Notes: generated from the letters alone by a model not told the origin. 43,471 nucleotides of DNA from Gonium pectorale (GCA_001584585.1 LSYV01000024.1:1181036-1224506); one strand, 5' to 3'. Positions 11,301 through 22,189 are shown, counted from the stretch's first letter. Program-made: numbers and translations.

Positions 11301-14300
11301 GGGGGACTAGGAGAACGGTGGCGGGCAACGGAGGAGGAGCGCTTGCTGGGGCCGGGCTATGCCAGCAGCCTGTTTTGATGGTTGCCGATTCTCCCGAACT
11401 TGGGGGCCTTGTGCCGCTGCATCGCGCCCCCCCCCAGGCGCCCCGACGGCTCATACTTCGAAACCAAGGACACGATGGCAGACATCCTCATGCCCGGGAC
11501 GAGCATCCGGCGAGGCGGCGCCGCTGCTTCAGTGGCGGCGGCAGGCGGTGACGACATGGAGCTGGAGGAGGGAGAGGCGGGTGCACCGCCGCCGCCGCCA
11601 CTCCCCGGCCCGCCGCCGGGCGACGGCGCCCAGGCACAGTACGGGCAATATGGATATGGATACGACGGACAGCAGCAGGGGTACGACCAGTACGGGCAGC
11701 CTGTGTACGGCAATGCGGCGTACGGGCAGGGCACGGCGGCCGGCTATGGCGGCGGGGCGTACCCCGGTCAGGAGGTGAGGAGAGAGCCATGCACGCGTCG
11801 TAAGGAAAACCGGATCGCAAAAGCGTTGACGGAGGTCATGACAATCCATAGTAGGCTTAGCAGCGGATATTGCAGCGGACTTCACCTGTGTCTGCCTTAT
11901 CGCCGCGCCTGCCCTAAACTCTTTCTCTCCCCCCCCCCATATAAACTCTACCTGAACCGGCTGCCTGCTGCCTGGCGCCCAGGCCCAGGAGCCGCAGCCC
12001 AACGCATACGGGACAGCGGAAGAGCCGAGGTGGCGCAGCAGGCCGAAGGTGGGGCGCGCGGGGCGGACTCGCGAGGGGGGGCGGCAGTCTGGGAAGCTTG
12101 GCATCTTGAGTGGCGGCCCGGGTACTCGGTACCGTACACCGTTCGGTTGCGGCCGTCCCCGCGGCCAGTCGCCCACAAGTCGACATCGCTGTGACGCTGC
12201 GAGAGCGCGAGGGGCGGGAGGGGCCGCTGGTACGGACTTGATCACACTTGAGGCTGCAAGGGTATCGCGCGTTCGGCTAGGGGCCCCATTGGGTCTGCTC
12301 GTGGCGCTCTGGACTTAGACCGGCCCCTTGCCTTGCGGCGCGGTCGCGTGGCGCAGCTGTGCAGCCGCCCACCCACCCACCCACCCACCCACCACGCCGC
12401 ACGCGTGCGGTACGGTCGAGCAGCGCGCGGAGTTGCCCTTCGCTCCTGGTCATGCATAACTGCCCCACGGCCCGCCTCCCCACCCCACACACACACCAGC
12501 TCAACTAGCCCCAGCGCCCAGTGCCCCAGCGTTCAGTACTTCAGAGCGTCACTTAGTTCGTTGGGCTCAAGGGCTGCCGGCTAGGTTGTTTGTCTCTTAT
12601 AATACTGTTTTGTCGTTCGTCTTTGAGCATACAGTCACGCATACATAACACACCCCTGTGCCGCCCGTGCCGCCCTGCCGGTCCTTGAGGCTGCCCATGG
12701 CGGCGGGTAGCCTCCCATCGCGACCTTGCCGTCCGTCGGCTTGAACCCGACCCCTGCCCCCGACCCCTGTCGCTGATCCCCGACCCCCCCCCCCCGACCA
12801 AACTGCTACTGCCAGGAGGCCAAGGCCCGCGCTGCCGACGGTGACGCCGACGACGACGCGTACGCCGAGTGCTACCCGGGCATGGCGGGCTTCGTGGGGG
12901 CGCTGGTGGATAGCGACGACGAGGGTGGCGCGCTGGACCACATGGACAGCAAGCAGGCCAAGGGGAAGACGAGGTGAGGGCCGGGCCAGCGGGCGGGCGG
13001 GAAGGCCGCCTTCAAATTGTTTGACCCCCACGTTCCAAGTGTTTCCGGGGGAGGACCTCCCGGACCACCACCCCCTTTGGGGAACGGCAGGTCGGCAACC
13101 TTCGGCCGCTGGGTATTTTCCAGCCAAAATCGCTTAATCAAGCAAGCGGTACCTAAAAACGCCTGCCCCCAAAATGATTATAAAACCGCTGGGAAGGCGG
13201 GTCGTGTCGGTGTTCCGAGTGATGCCGGGGGATCGATAGACATGGGTTGACAGGTTCGGACTTATGTGGTAACGTGGGGAGCTGGGCAGGATTGAGAATT
13301 GATAATGCGATCGTCACACACAAGCACGCGCGCGTTCTTGTAGATTTGCGGCGGAGGGTCCGTGAGCTGCCGGCTAGGTTGTTTTCCTTGCTTGCCCGCT
13401 GGTATGCACAGCATGGTTGCGCACGCTGTTTTGCATGTAGAGCAGGCACACGCGCACGCGCCTCAGCCCCCACGATGTGTCCCTGCGGCCTAGCCCCCCA
13501 ACCGGCCGACGCGGAAGGGGCTGATAGCCCATGCCAGTCCATATCAGGAATTGGATGTACAGGTACTTGAAGAATTACATGTCTGCGGTATGAGCACTCG
13601 GAGTGAGTCCCCTCGCGACCCATCCCCAGGGCGGACTTCGCCACGGATGAGGAGTGGCACCGCTACAAGGAGTCCCGGGAGACGCTCCCCCGCGCCGCCT
13701 TCCAGTACGGAGTCAAGCGGGCGGACGGGCGCAAGAGCCACAAGGAGCTGGAAAAGGTGGGTAGCGCCTGCGCGGAATGGGACAGCGGGCACGGGTTTAA
13801 ATGAGGATGCGCGTCGGTTGGGGCAGTGCCTGTGGGTGTGATTGTTCAAAAGGGGGGTTCGGGGGAGGCTGTGAGGCCTGGCATGGAGAGAGGGCGCGCT
13901 GGTTCACGCCGGTTGGATTACCGGGCTGTCCTCTGCCGGAAATGGGCGCGCGACACGGGTTCCGTCTAACTCGCAAGATACTGCAAGACGCTTGTGACGG
14001 CGTGCCTCGTGCTGCGCTGCACCCACGCATGCAGTGCTGGATCGTGAGTTCATGGCCTAATGGTCGGCGACCGTGAATTGCTTCCACACACAGTTATCCA
14101 ATTTGATGATCCCGCCAACAACCCGGTCCGTTACGCTGCGCCAACCACGCAGGGCGCTGTCGTTGAGCAGCGGCAGCGGGACCAGAAGCTGGACGGACAG
14201 CTTCGCAGGATTGAAAAGCTGCTGCAGGAGAAGGGGCACGAACACACGGAGGCATTCGCCAAGAAGCCCAAGGACGCAGGCGATGGGGGAGCCGGCGGAG

Positions 14301-14374
14301 GCCGAGGCGGTGGTGGTGGCGGCCTCCGCGGCGATGAGACGCCGTCTGTGTTCCGCAAGCGCCAGCGGATTTAG
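8308..14374 (+). CDS. IK: RED/IK spliceosomal protein, complete, ten exons
   Basis: RED (IK) is a nuclear component of the spliceosomal B complex needed for splicing progression. My model is join(8308..8537, 8930..9155, 9712..10056, 10357..10482, 10903..11105, 11438..11774, 11983..12048, 12816..12973, 13630..13756, 14153..14374), 679 residues, with phases continuous throughout. Family landmarks appear in order: NNSDFRKLLETPR at the N-terminus, KYLGGDMRFTHLVKGLDYAL (residues about 132-151), RRTAFVYDFDNEDSPDTDIP, DRIAKILSYVR, DIFGDAGTEYQP, DGSYFE, DAYAECYPG and TLPRAAFQYGVKRADGRK, then a charged C-terminus RRIEKLLQEKG and a Gly-rich tail. The start is the first ATG (8308). The RE/RD repeat of animal RED is missing, and a Tyr/Gly/Gln-rich segment (residues about 445-489) replaces it. 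Exon 7 is the least certain. The last exon could also begin at 14171. Identity is secure. Confidence 0.93.
12365..12393. repeat. CCCA microsatellite in RED intron 7
   Basis: About seven units of CCCA/CACC lie in the large intron between exons 7 and 8 of the RED gene. The tract is pyrimidine-rich on the sense strand and is not next to a splice site. Confidence 0.85.
13000..13210. other. Segment of unusual texture inside RED intron 8
   Basis: The sequence changes to many short homopolymer blocks (runs of three to five A, C, G or T), with phrases such as CCCCCTTTGGGGAACGG and ACCTAAAAACGCCTGCCCCC. This differs from the surrounding alternating GC texture. Similar texture is seen near 20,221-20,460, 32,480-32,700 and 39,850-40,030. 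It may be unpolished gap fill or a diverged insertion. No gene is present. Confidence 0.35.
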
Positions 14375-16451
14375 TGGGACTGGAGTTTGGGTCGGCGCGG
14401 ACGGCCTGCAGCCCCTCTTGGGGAGCCCTTAATCTGTATCTGTAGCGGTGGCGAGTGGAGACACTTTGGTTGCGGCGGCTAGAGCGCTGTGTCAACAGAC
14501 CAGGACATTTCATGTACTTATGCAAGATCGGGGACGCGGGGCCTAGCGGTCAGACCCTCGCGAGCAGCGGCTGGAACAGGAAGGGCCCGTTTCTTTCCTC
14601 TGTGTCCCGTGCTGTAGTGTGGCTAGCTGGCCGCATCTGGCTGGAATGCCGGATTGTTGATTGTTGTACATCTAAATTGCTTTCCCAAGTCCTGGTCGGC
14701 TTCCCCCGCCACCCAGGTGGGACCTGGCGGACCCGGCACACGAGCAGCCAAGATCAGCTGAGTGACACGCGCCACTGACACGCGTCTACGGTCCCGTTTA
14801 GTTACCGTATGCGGTGATCTACATATTCGCGCTTTTTGGGCGAAACTCCGCCAGAGGATGTGTCTTTGCATGAATTCCGGGGGACAAGCTAGGGCGCTGT
14901 AAGGGCTGTACGGGGTGTCCTCAAATGCGGAGACGGAGACAGCAGGGATGGGCAGGAATCGAAGGCTTGATTCGCATGAGGGATGAAATCGATAGCATCC
15001 GTGCGTTTTGGAGCAGAGGCCTGTGCCTGAGCCGGCGCTGACATGGAAGCTGGAACCAGGAAGCAGCCGCGTCGGGCGTGCCCTGAGTGTGGGCTGGCTA
15101 CCGTAATGAACACGAGCCTTGCGGGGCGCCAGTGGCAACATGTGGCGAAAGGTTACAGTTATGTTCAGCGCCTACAGCACCCTACAGTGCAATCGCATGC
15201 AAGCGCGCCCCTCCATCCCGAAAAGACACCGAAATTGCGGGCATTAATCGACTGACTGCTACCAGCGCCGATGGCGTCGCGGCTATGACCGGTGTGGGCG
15301 TTGCCGACGTGATGCGGCTAGGAGGTCATCACTCGTATAGAGCTTTCAACACGGCGTTGCTTAAACATGGCACGAAGACGCCGCCAGAGACAACATGCCG
15401 ATGGGACACAAACTCCGCGGGACGCATTGCCCTGCGCGACATAATGTGTTGTTCTGAGGAGTTGCATGTGTATCACAGGCTTAAGGATAGCAGGGTAACG
15501 GGAAGTAGCGTACGGTTGTTTGGCTCGGGCTTGGGTTTTTCTCCATCGTCAGGCTCTTTCCAGCTACCGCCCCATGTTACATTCTCCGTTCGATACATTT
15601 AACAACTTTGGGTGACGCGCTGACCGAGACGGCGACACATTCTTTCAGCGGCGACGCGCTGATGTCGTCTAAGCTTCCACCAGGTGGGCATGCTGCTAGG
15701 GCATGCCAATGGCACCTGGAGAGCCGGTACCGCAGTTTCGGTGGCTCTCATCTCCGCTATCACCCTATCCGCTTCCTCTTTCAACGACTGGGTCTCTCAC
15801 TGGGAGCCCTGCGGACTCTAGCAATCATACTCTGGTTGCCATGGGGACAAGCTTCATGGATTTAGGAGCTGCATTTACAGCATTCATGACAACGTTTCGC
15901 GTTATCCGTGCGTCGCGAGCCTGGCGCCTTGGCATACATAGCGCACATTCAGCATGTCTTCCCTCCACGGCTCGCTTGGCCCATTCCATAGGCAACTCCC
16001 TTGCACAACTCCCTTCTTTCGCAGGCGACCAGCCAAACCAAGCCGAGACCTTGCATTTCAGAAAAGGTATCTACAATCTACCATGTTCTGTGCCTGTGCC
16101 GCTCTAGTTGCGCCATGTTGCGCCGATATCGTTGGCTGAAGGGTCTCGACAGCTGGCTCAATCTTGCCTGCACGGTGCCTCTTATGATAAATGGCTATCG
16201 CCCTGGTGTATTGCTCAACTAGCTTGCGTGGATCCTCATGGAACCAAACCGGATCCTTCCACTCACCTGTTCCCTGTCGTCAAGCTCCCCACCCCACCCC
16301 GCTGACCCTGCGAATACCGACCAGGCAATTCCCCAGGCGACATATCACCAAGGACCCTGGCCCGCTCCTGAAGCAGAACGTGCCGTTCACACCGTTCACC
16401 TAAGCACGTGTGGTATTCCACCCGGCGAACCAAAAAGCCCCGCCAGCCAAC
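14375..16451. other. Intergenic stretch after RED
   Basis: The first 500 bases should be the RED 3' untranslated region. A TGTAA signal at 14898-14902 would end it. I see no supported gene in the remainder. A stretch near 15,260-15,370 reads GVGVADVMRLGGHHSYRAF in one frame, which only faintly recalls a tyrosine recombinase and has no catalytic residues around it. The right end is the upstream region of the intronless gene at 16452. Confidence 0.5.
14898..14902 (+). terminator. Possible TGTAA polyadenylation signal of RED
   Basis: TGTAA occurs on the sense strand 524 bases after the RED stop codon. This is the usual signal in volvocine algae, and the 3' untranslated length is typical for them. 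I noticed no closer copy. Confidence 0.4.
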
Positions 16452-17570
16452 ATGAGCCATGCATCGCAGCAGCCGCACCCTACGTCGCCGCTGTCGCCTT
16501 CTGTGCCTCCGCCGCGACCAGCAGGGGCCATCGACCTGGACATTCGAGACCTGGCACAGGTCATCGTCAAAGACTGCAACAGTGCGCGTGCAACGATGCG
16601 CAGTGGATGGCAGCGGCTGAGAGCTGAGTACTGCTGGAAGCGCAAACAAACCCTGGAGGCGCTCACCAGCTCTCAGCTGCAGTCGCTGGAGGCCCTGGTG
16701 TGGGAGCACGAGGAGCAGGAGAAGCAGCACCAGCACCGGGCGCAGCTAGCATGCAACTTCGAGGCGCAGGAGGGCCGGCAGGTACCGGATTCCGACTCGG
16801 AGACCTGGCGCCGTGAGCTGTCACGGCAGCAGTTCAAGGAGTTTGTTCGCACCTGCAAGCGTCAGGAGAAAGAAGTACTGCAGCTGGAGCGCAGCCTGGT
16901 GCGGGAGCTGCAGCAGCGGTTTGTCCAGTTCATGCAAGGCAGGCTCGAGAAGCCTCGCCAGCGTACGTGCCAGCTTGGCGTTGCCGGCTCCGGAACTGCA
17001 GCGACAAAGGAAGCCGAGGGCCCGTGGCGCCCCGATGGCTCGCAAGCGTCCCCCAAGTCACCGCCATCGAAACGGCCGCTGGCAGCGGCGGAGGGCGAGC
17101 TGGCCAGCGCTGTGCGTCCTTCGGCGGACCAGCTGACGCCGCGACCGACGTCGCCCCAGTGCCCTAGCGGCCAGGAGAAAGCGGAGACTGCCCCCACGGG
17201 GTTGCTGCACCGCACGTCCATGGTCCAGCCGGAGCCGCAGGCCCCACGGCAGCCTACGGCGACAGCTCCCTTGCCGCGGCCCGAGCCCGCGACTGCCGCT
17301 CCCGGCGCCGGCATGGGCCAGCAGCCTCAGCAGCAGCAGCGGCCCCCGACGCCGATCCGGATCAGGCTGGGAGTCCTTACCCCCACGCGACCGCAGGAGC
17401 AGCGGCTGCAGCCACCTGAGGATCCGCCGGGCTCGCCGGGGGCGCCGCGCCAGCAGCAACCCGACCCGCGGGACCGCCGGGGGCGCCAGCTGGAGCAGGT
17501 CCAGATCGCCCACAGGGGCTTCGCGGCCCACAGCAGGCAACCGCTGCAGCCGCTCCAGGTGCAGCAATAG
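16452..17570 (+). CDS. Intronless coiled-coil protein with Pro/Gln-rich C-terminus, unrecognised
   Basis: An uninterrupted 372-residue frame starts at an ATG with AACATGAG context and stops at 17570. Residues 1-25 are Pro/Ser rich. Residues about 27-168 are predicted by eye to be mostly helical and highly charged, with Gln, Glu, Lys and Leu in heptad-like order: for example AQVIVKDCNSARATMRSGW, WEHEEQEKQHQHRAQ and QQFKEFVRTCKRQEKEV. From about residue 190 to the end the chain is disordered-looking, rich in Pro, Gln, Thr and Ala, with a QQQQ run. I recognise no catalytic domain. The helical half vaguely recalls coiled coils of STE20-type kinases, but no kinase domain is present. Lack of introns in an intron-rich genome suggests a young gene or a retrocopy. 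A further Ala/Pro-rich frame at 17863-18231 could be an extension after an unseen intron, but I cannot support it. Confidence 0.6.
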   Translation: MSHASQQPHPTSPLSPSVPPPRPAGAIDLDIRDLAQVIVKDCNSARATMRSGWQRLRAEYCWKRKQTLEALTSSQLQSLEALVWEHEEQEKQHQHRAQLACNFEAQEGRQVPDSDSETWRRELSRQQFKEFVRTCKRQEKEVLQLERSLVRELQQRFVQFMQGRLEKPRQRTCQLGVAGSGTAATKEAEGPWRPDGSQASPKSPPSKRPLAAAEGELASAVRPSADQLTPRPTSPQCPSGQEKAETAPTGLLHRTSMVQPEPQAPRQPTATAPLPRPEPATAAPGAGMGQQPQQQQRPPTPIRIRLGVLTPTRPQEQRLQPPEDPPGSPGAPRQQQPDPRDRRGRQLEQVQIAHRGFAAHSRQPLQPLQVQQ

Positions 17571-19725
17571 CCGGTGGCGGTGGCGGTGCTGGTGCAGGTG
17601 CACATGCAGGTGCAGGTGCCGAGGAAGCACACGCGTGGGTGGAAGGTGTGAGATAGGCGGCGGCGACGGCGCGGGAGCTGCTGCAGTAGCGCAGGAGAGG
17701 ACGGGGCGGCCGGCGCGAGAGGCAGGAGGGCAGACGGGAGGAACAGCGTGGTGGCTGGATGAAAGATGGGGCAGAGTGCTGCAAACTGTAGCCCTGTCTG
17801 CCGCAGCGTTTACCGTGGCGGCGTGCGGCGGCGGCTAGGGCCCGTGCCGCAGCCCGAGCTGCGTGCCGCCCCTGGCTGTCGCCGGCCTACCGGACTGCCG
17901 GCCCTGGCAGTCGCAGGTGGAAGATTCCGCCCCCTTCCCCGCCGCCGCAGCGGCTCCACCCCCACCAGCACCGGAGGCCATGGATGCCGGTGAAGCCGCA
18001 AGGCTTGAAACAGCGCGGGAGCAGCGGCTGCAGCAGGCCCCTCAAGAGCGCTGCTTGAGCCGCGGGACTGACGCCGCCGGAACACAGCGGTTGCGGTCAT
18101 GTACCGCGGGAGCCATGAACGCGGCCCACAGGCGGCCACTGCAGCAGAGGCGCAATGGCTCGCACTGGCATACAGCGCCGCTCGGCATCGCGATCAGGGG
18201 CGTGCAGAGTAACACTGCAACGAAGGCATAACGACACGTACATAAACTGTTAAATGGTTATGATACTGAGATGGTTATGGTGCTGAGTCAAGGAGCTGCC
18301 CAAGATCCGGGCGCTCGGCATGGGGAGCGGGTGAAAGCGGGTGCGGTGATCAGACCGGGAGCCGGTCACTGACGAGTATTAGCAAGTTACGAGTTACAGG
18401 TTACACATCCGCCACGGCCGATAAGCATCGGCCGTGGCAACCGCGGCGGCACATGTATAGGGCCGCTGAGAGCAGGGATTCGGTTATAGTAACAAGCCAG
18501 ACACTTTTCGTACGCCGGAGGTCACCATTGGACGGATATGTAGGTGGCCTTGGTCGGGAAGAGCACGGATGGCAGCTTAGCGCGTGGGCGGCGTTGGGTG
18601 TTGGATGGTCGACGCTGTCGACGCAGGTGATCGGGAGGTGCCGGCAGCCCGTCGCCAGGTAGTGCGAGATGCCCGGGAAGCTTGATGGCTGACAAGCCGA
18701 CGTAGGTTCCATTCCGTGGGATCCGGCCTGCCACTTTGGCTGCCTGGTACAGGATGCTGCAGCGAGCCAACTCCAACATTTGACGGCTGGTGCCAATAAG
18801 TACGCATGAATGTCTGCATTGTCTTGATCACTCCGCTGTTAGCCGGCACTGGCGGTCATGCGTGCGACGCGACTAAAACTGTTGGCAGCGAACCCTGCAG
18901 CAGCTGCGTCAGGCTCCAGTGACGAACGCGCAGAGCTGGCAGTTGTACTTAACCTGCGATGTGTGATAGAGATGTTTATCTTCGGAGTTGGGTAGGACGA
19001 TGTCGGAAGGTTGCCGGCGTGCTGCGCTTCTAATGGCTAGGCCCGTTGTACAGCTGTCCATGTTTGCCATCCGGTGTGTGTACCCGTGTATATGTCCTTA
19101 AGAGGTGGGATTCCCTCCTTTCAGCGTTTTATCGCCATCTGGTTCAAGGTTTCCTGTGGGGTGACAGACCATGTCTTGCACGTGGCCACACGAGTCGGCT
19201 GGTGTTTCAGCCCATCATTCCCTAGGTTTTATTGTACTACGCCACAGTTCCTCTACATCTATCTCGCCGCATACTTAACAGAGCATTGTCTCCGTTATGA
19301 CATTCGAAGGGGTGGTCGATGGTAGGACACTTCTTCAAGAGGTGCGTCTGCTTGAGTACATGACGTTTGTCCTTCATGTTCCTTCATGCCGCCCATTGAC
19401 CGCCATCATATGCATGGAATGGACGCAGCACCATTTGTACACTACCGCACCTCACTTCCCGTCACGAAATGCAGTCTGTGCCTCGGGAGCGCGCACCAAA
19501 GTACTGTACAGCACGCCGAACACCGTGGAGCGCGCCCAAAGCACAAATCAAATGGCTACGCCTCGTCTATTCCTCCCATCCCACACGCAGGTGAATGTGT
19601 GCCGCGACTGGTGCCGCGACGTGGACCATTTCAATATGCTTCCCGCCGGAGTAGCCGCCTGTTAAAGTGGGCAGCCAGGCCCTCGTCCTCCCGCGCTGGT
19701 TCGTGGCTGCGCGCTAAGCTCAAAT
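17571..19725. other. Intergenic stretch with a perfect hairpin and TGTAA signals
   Basis: No supported gene. The left 650 bases are Ala/Pro-rich in translation and may be the 3' untranslated region of the gene before. On the minus strand two TGTAA signals (plus-strand TTACA at 18394-18398 and 18401-18405) sit next to a perfect hairpin at 18411-18438. They could end a long transcript from the gene that stops at 19726. A degenerate piece of the 4937/22401 repeat may lie near 19,070-19,125. Confidence 0.45.
18411..18438. repeat. Perfect 12-base-pair hairpin with a four-base loop
   Basis: GCCACGGCCGAT, loop AAGC, then ATCGGCCGTGGC: the arms are exact inverse complements. It lies in intergenic DNA, beside two minus-strand TGTAA motifs. 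Its role is unknown. Confidence 0.85.
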
Positions 19726-21991
19726 TCACATTCCCGCGGCCGCCACTCGCGGAAGCAGCACATTGACCGCCACGGCGGCGGTCAGCGCGAAAGCCACCAG
19801 CGGCCAGCCGACGGCCGGTCGACCGCCCGCGGAGCCGCCGAGGACAGCCGGCGGCGGGAGTGAAGACGGGCGCGGGGGCGAGCGAAGGGGCGGCGGGCCG
19901 GCGGCCAGTTGAACGCCACCGTCGTCGTTGTTGTCAAGCGTACTGTTCGGCGGCGAGGCGACTGTCGATGGGACGCCCGTGCCTAGGGGTGGGGGGAAGG
20001 TGCATGCGGATGGAGGGGTTGTCGTGCTTTGGATGCGTTACCCACGTGCCGCACCTCTTGCATTTGAAGAGAGAGGCACTCAATCCACCAAGAATCGCAA
20101 TATGCCCCAGCGGGCGGACCCGTTGCCCCGTGGGACTTCCTAAACAACCGTTGCAACATCACCACCAGACGGCTGGGCATGCCTGCCTGCCTTTCCTCCA
20201 GGCTGGCTACCTTACACGTATTGGGAATAAAAACTTTTGGGCCGCGCCCGAACGAAAAATGGGCGCCGAAAGAAGGGGGTCCTTGAACAAGATACCCAGC
20301 CCCTGAAAGGGCCCCGTCAAATGGAGCAGACGAAAGAGTGCCCACCAGGGGGGCATCCCCAGGCCGTCGAGTCCCAAGCTCCTTCGTCGGGGCCAACGAA
20401 TCGCCCCGACGGAAGATAGCCGGGCTGCTTCCCTCCCGCCCAAAAGAGCCTGCTTTGCGCAACCGCAAGATGGAGGAGACGCGCTGACCTGATGAAGCGC
20501 TGGCGAGGATGCAGGTGGGTGTAACGGACGCAAGCGGGCAGGCCGCGAGCTGCAGCAGCACCGCCGGGTCGAGTCCCGCCGACGCCACCAGCACCGGAGC
20601 CAGAGCCGGCCTGGGGAGTAGGAAAGAGCCGGAGGACGGCGCGGTGACTCGTCAGTGGCAAGCCTACCGGTAATAACTGGATGTGGGGGCTTTGGTAGGG
20701 ATTGGGACGGAGACCAGAGGCGGTCCCTGGCATGCGGGCGAGGGCAGCAAGTAATGGTGTGAGTGGACCTAGCTGGTGCGTCGCAGCGTGTGGAGTTGGG
20801 AGTGCCCCACCAACCCGCCAGAGCATTGGCTGCCCTGTCCACAGGAACACATCCACCCTGGCATCGACGAATCCAGCAGAAAAAGCGACAATAAACAAAC
20901 AAAGTCATCACGTCATGCAGCGCCATGAAAGCAGGCACAAACCATACCGGTCCTTCCCGCACTTCTGCCACGTCCACACAACATCGAGACAACAACCAAA
21001 TCACCCTCAGCAGCGGCTCCAGTCCTGCCGCAACCCATACCACCGGGACATGATTACGATTATGAAGGATGCCCCACCTGCTGAGGTGGCAGCCTATTTG
21101 CAGGCGGTCTGGGATACTAGGCACGCCATACTTCGGCGCCAGGCGCTGAAGCGGGGTAGAGACGGCAATCATGATCCTTTACCCCACTCCACCACTTGCA
21201 TTTCGTCCATGGCCCCCCCGGCTTTGACGGACGTGTAACCTAACCTAACCTAACACAGTCCGAGAGCCTGCGATACAACAGCCTTGGAGCACCTACTGGC
21301 AAGTCTGGATGAGCCCCTGCAGCAACGCGTCGCCGCCCGCGCTGCTGAGCTGCAAGCTGAGGCCGGCGCCGCTGGGGTTGGTGGCGGAGAGCGTGACGAA
21401 GAGCGCTGCGCCGATGTCGCATAGGCAGGCGCTGCAAGTGGCCGTCAAGTTGCCTGATTGTTGCACCGCTGTGGTTTGCGAGCATGTGCGCGGATTGGGC
21501 GACGGGCGGGGAAGGGGGAAGGTGGGGGGAAGGCGGGTAGGGGGACCACGGGCGGGGAGCGAGGGAGGAGGGCGTGTTTGGCACGGTCTACGACAGACAG
21601 ATTACCGCAGTGTACCATCCCCTTACAGGTTCTCCTTGCTGTGGAAGGCGCGGACACGATATATTGGTTCTTTTATCCAGATTGGATGCATGACGCATCC
21701 ATTAGCAGCGTAAGTAGCTTTGGCGTTGATGAGTCTCCACTCATGGTCGTCCATGCTCATTCGCAACTTGCCCACCTAGCAGCCTTGTTCCCCATACTCA
21801 CTACAGCTTGAGCGAACTCTGCTGAAGTCCATGCCCTCTAGTTGGGCCGGCTGCACGGGGCACGTGGCCTGTGGCTGGGCCGCAGCTCCGATGAGTATCG
21901 ACGACATCGCGAGCATGGGAACAAGCGCTGCAAAAGCATGTTGCGGCCTATACATGCAATATCTTGATGATGACATTGTACGTGCTTGCAT
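19726..21991 (-). CDS. Secreted eight-cysteine protein with C-terminal hydrophobic anchor, paralogue B
   Basis: My model is complement(join(19726..19961, 20489..20610, 21297..21468, 21802..21991)), 239 residues, intron phases 1, 2, 1. Residues 1-39 are an N-terminal signal region whose hydrophobic core ends ILIGAAAQ. Eight cysteines follow the signal, at 44, 63, 75, 78, 80, 120, 145 and 154, with CPVQPAQLEGMDFSRVRSSC and CSACLCDIGAALF as landmarks. A short Pro/Ser-rich stalk (about residues 160-205) carries an N-glycosylation site (NST). The end, GWPLVAFALTAAVAVNVLL, is a hydrophobic tail that fits a GPI signal or a membrane anchor. The protein should therefore sit at the cell surface or in an endomembrane lumen. 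The neighbour at 23096-25284 is a clear paralogue with the same exon plan. The cysteine pattern has a CxC like lipid-transfer and LORELEI-type domains but lacks their CC pair, so I leave the family open. Confidence 0.8.
20221..20460. other. Homopolymer-rich segment inside intron 3 of paralogue B
   Basis: This part of the intron reads in short blocks such as GGAATAAAAACTTTTGGGCC, with many doubled-looking runs, unlike flanking DNA. It may be an insertion or low-accuracy gap fill. It encodes nothing that I recognise. Confidence 0.35.
21236..21254. repeat. TAACC pentamer repeat in an intron
   Basis: Three full TAACC units and a partial fourth lie in intron 2 of paralogue B. The sequence resembles arthropod-type telomere repeats, but it is far too short to be telomeric. 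Confidence 0.8.
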
Positions 21992-22136
21992 AGCGGCAGA
22001 ATTGAGGAAGGCTTTCGCTCTGTGAATGGAAGCGTACTGTACTCCAAAACAAGGCAGACAACTACGATAGCTTCAAATACTTCCTCTATTTCCTGAATCC
22101 TTCGGATGTGTCTATTATTAGCTTAGCAGGTCGCAG

Positions 22137-22189
22137 CCGTTGCACGGTTGCAGCTGCGACCTGTGCAACCGCTGCAACCGCTGCAACGG
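22137..22189. repeat. Imperfect hairpin with 17-18 base arms
   Basis: CCGTTGCACGGTTGCAG at 22137-22153 pairs with CTGCAACCGCTGCAACGG at 22172-22189, with one extra base, around an 18-base loop. The right arm is flanked by another TGCAACC unit, so part of the pairing comes from a short tandem repeat. Confidence 0.65.

Noticed and set aside
15250..15380. GVGVADVMRLGGHHSYRAF, faintly like the C-terminal box of a tyrosine recombinase
   Set aside because: No catalytic Arg-His-x-x-Arg context or conserved Tyr in the right place, and no other parts of a recombinase nearby.
17863..18231. Ala/Pro-rich plus-strand frame after the intronless coiled-coil gene
   Set aside because: It has no ATG at its start and no clear acceptor linking it to the upstream gene. 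Composition alone does not support coding.
20702..21238. A 178-codon plus-strand frame opposite paralogue B
   Set aside because: It lies entirely in intron 2 of a better-supported gene on the other strand and has no recognisable domain.
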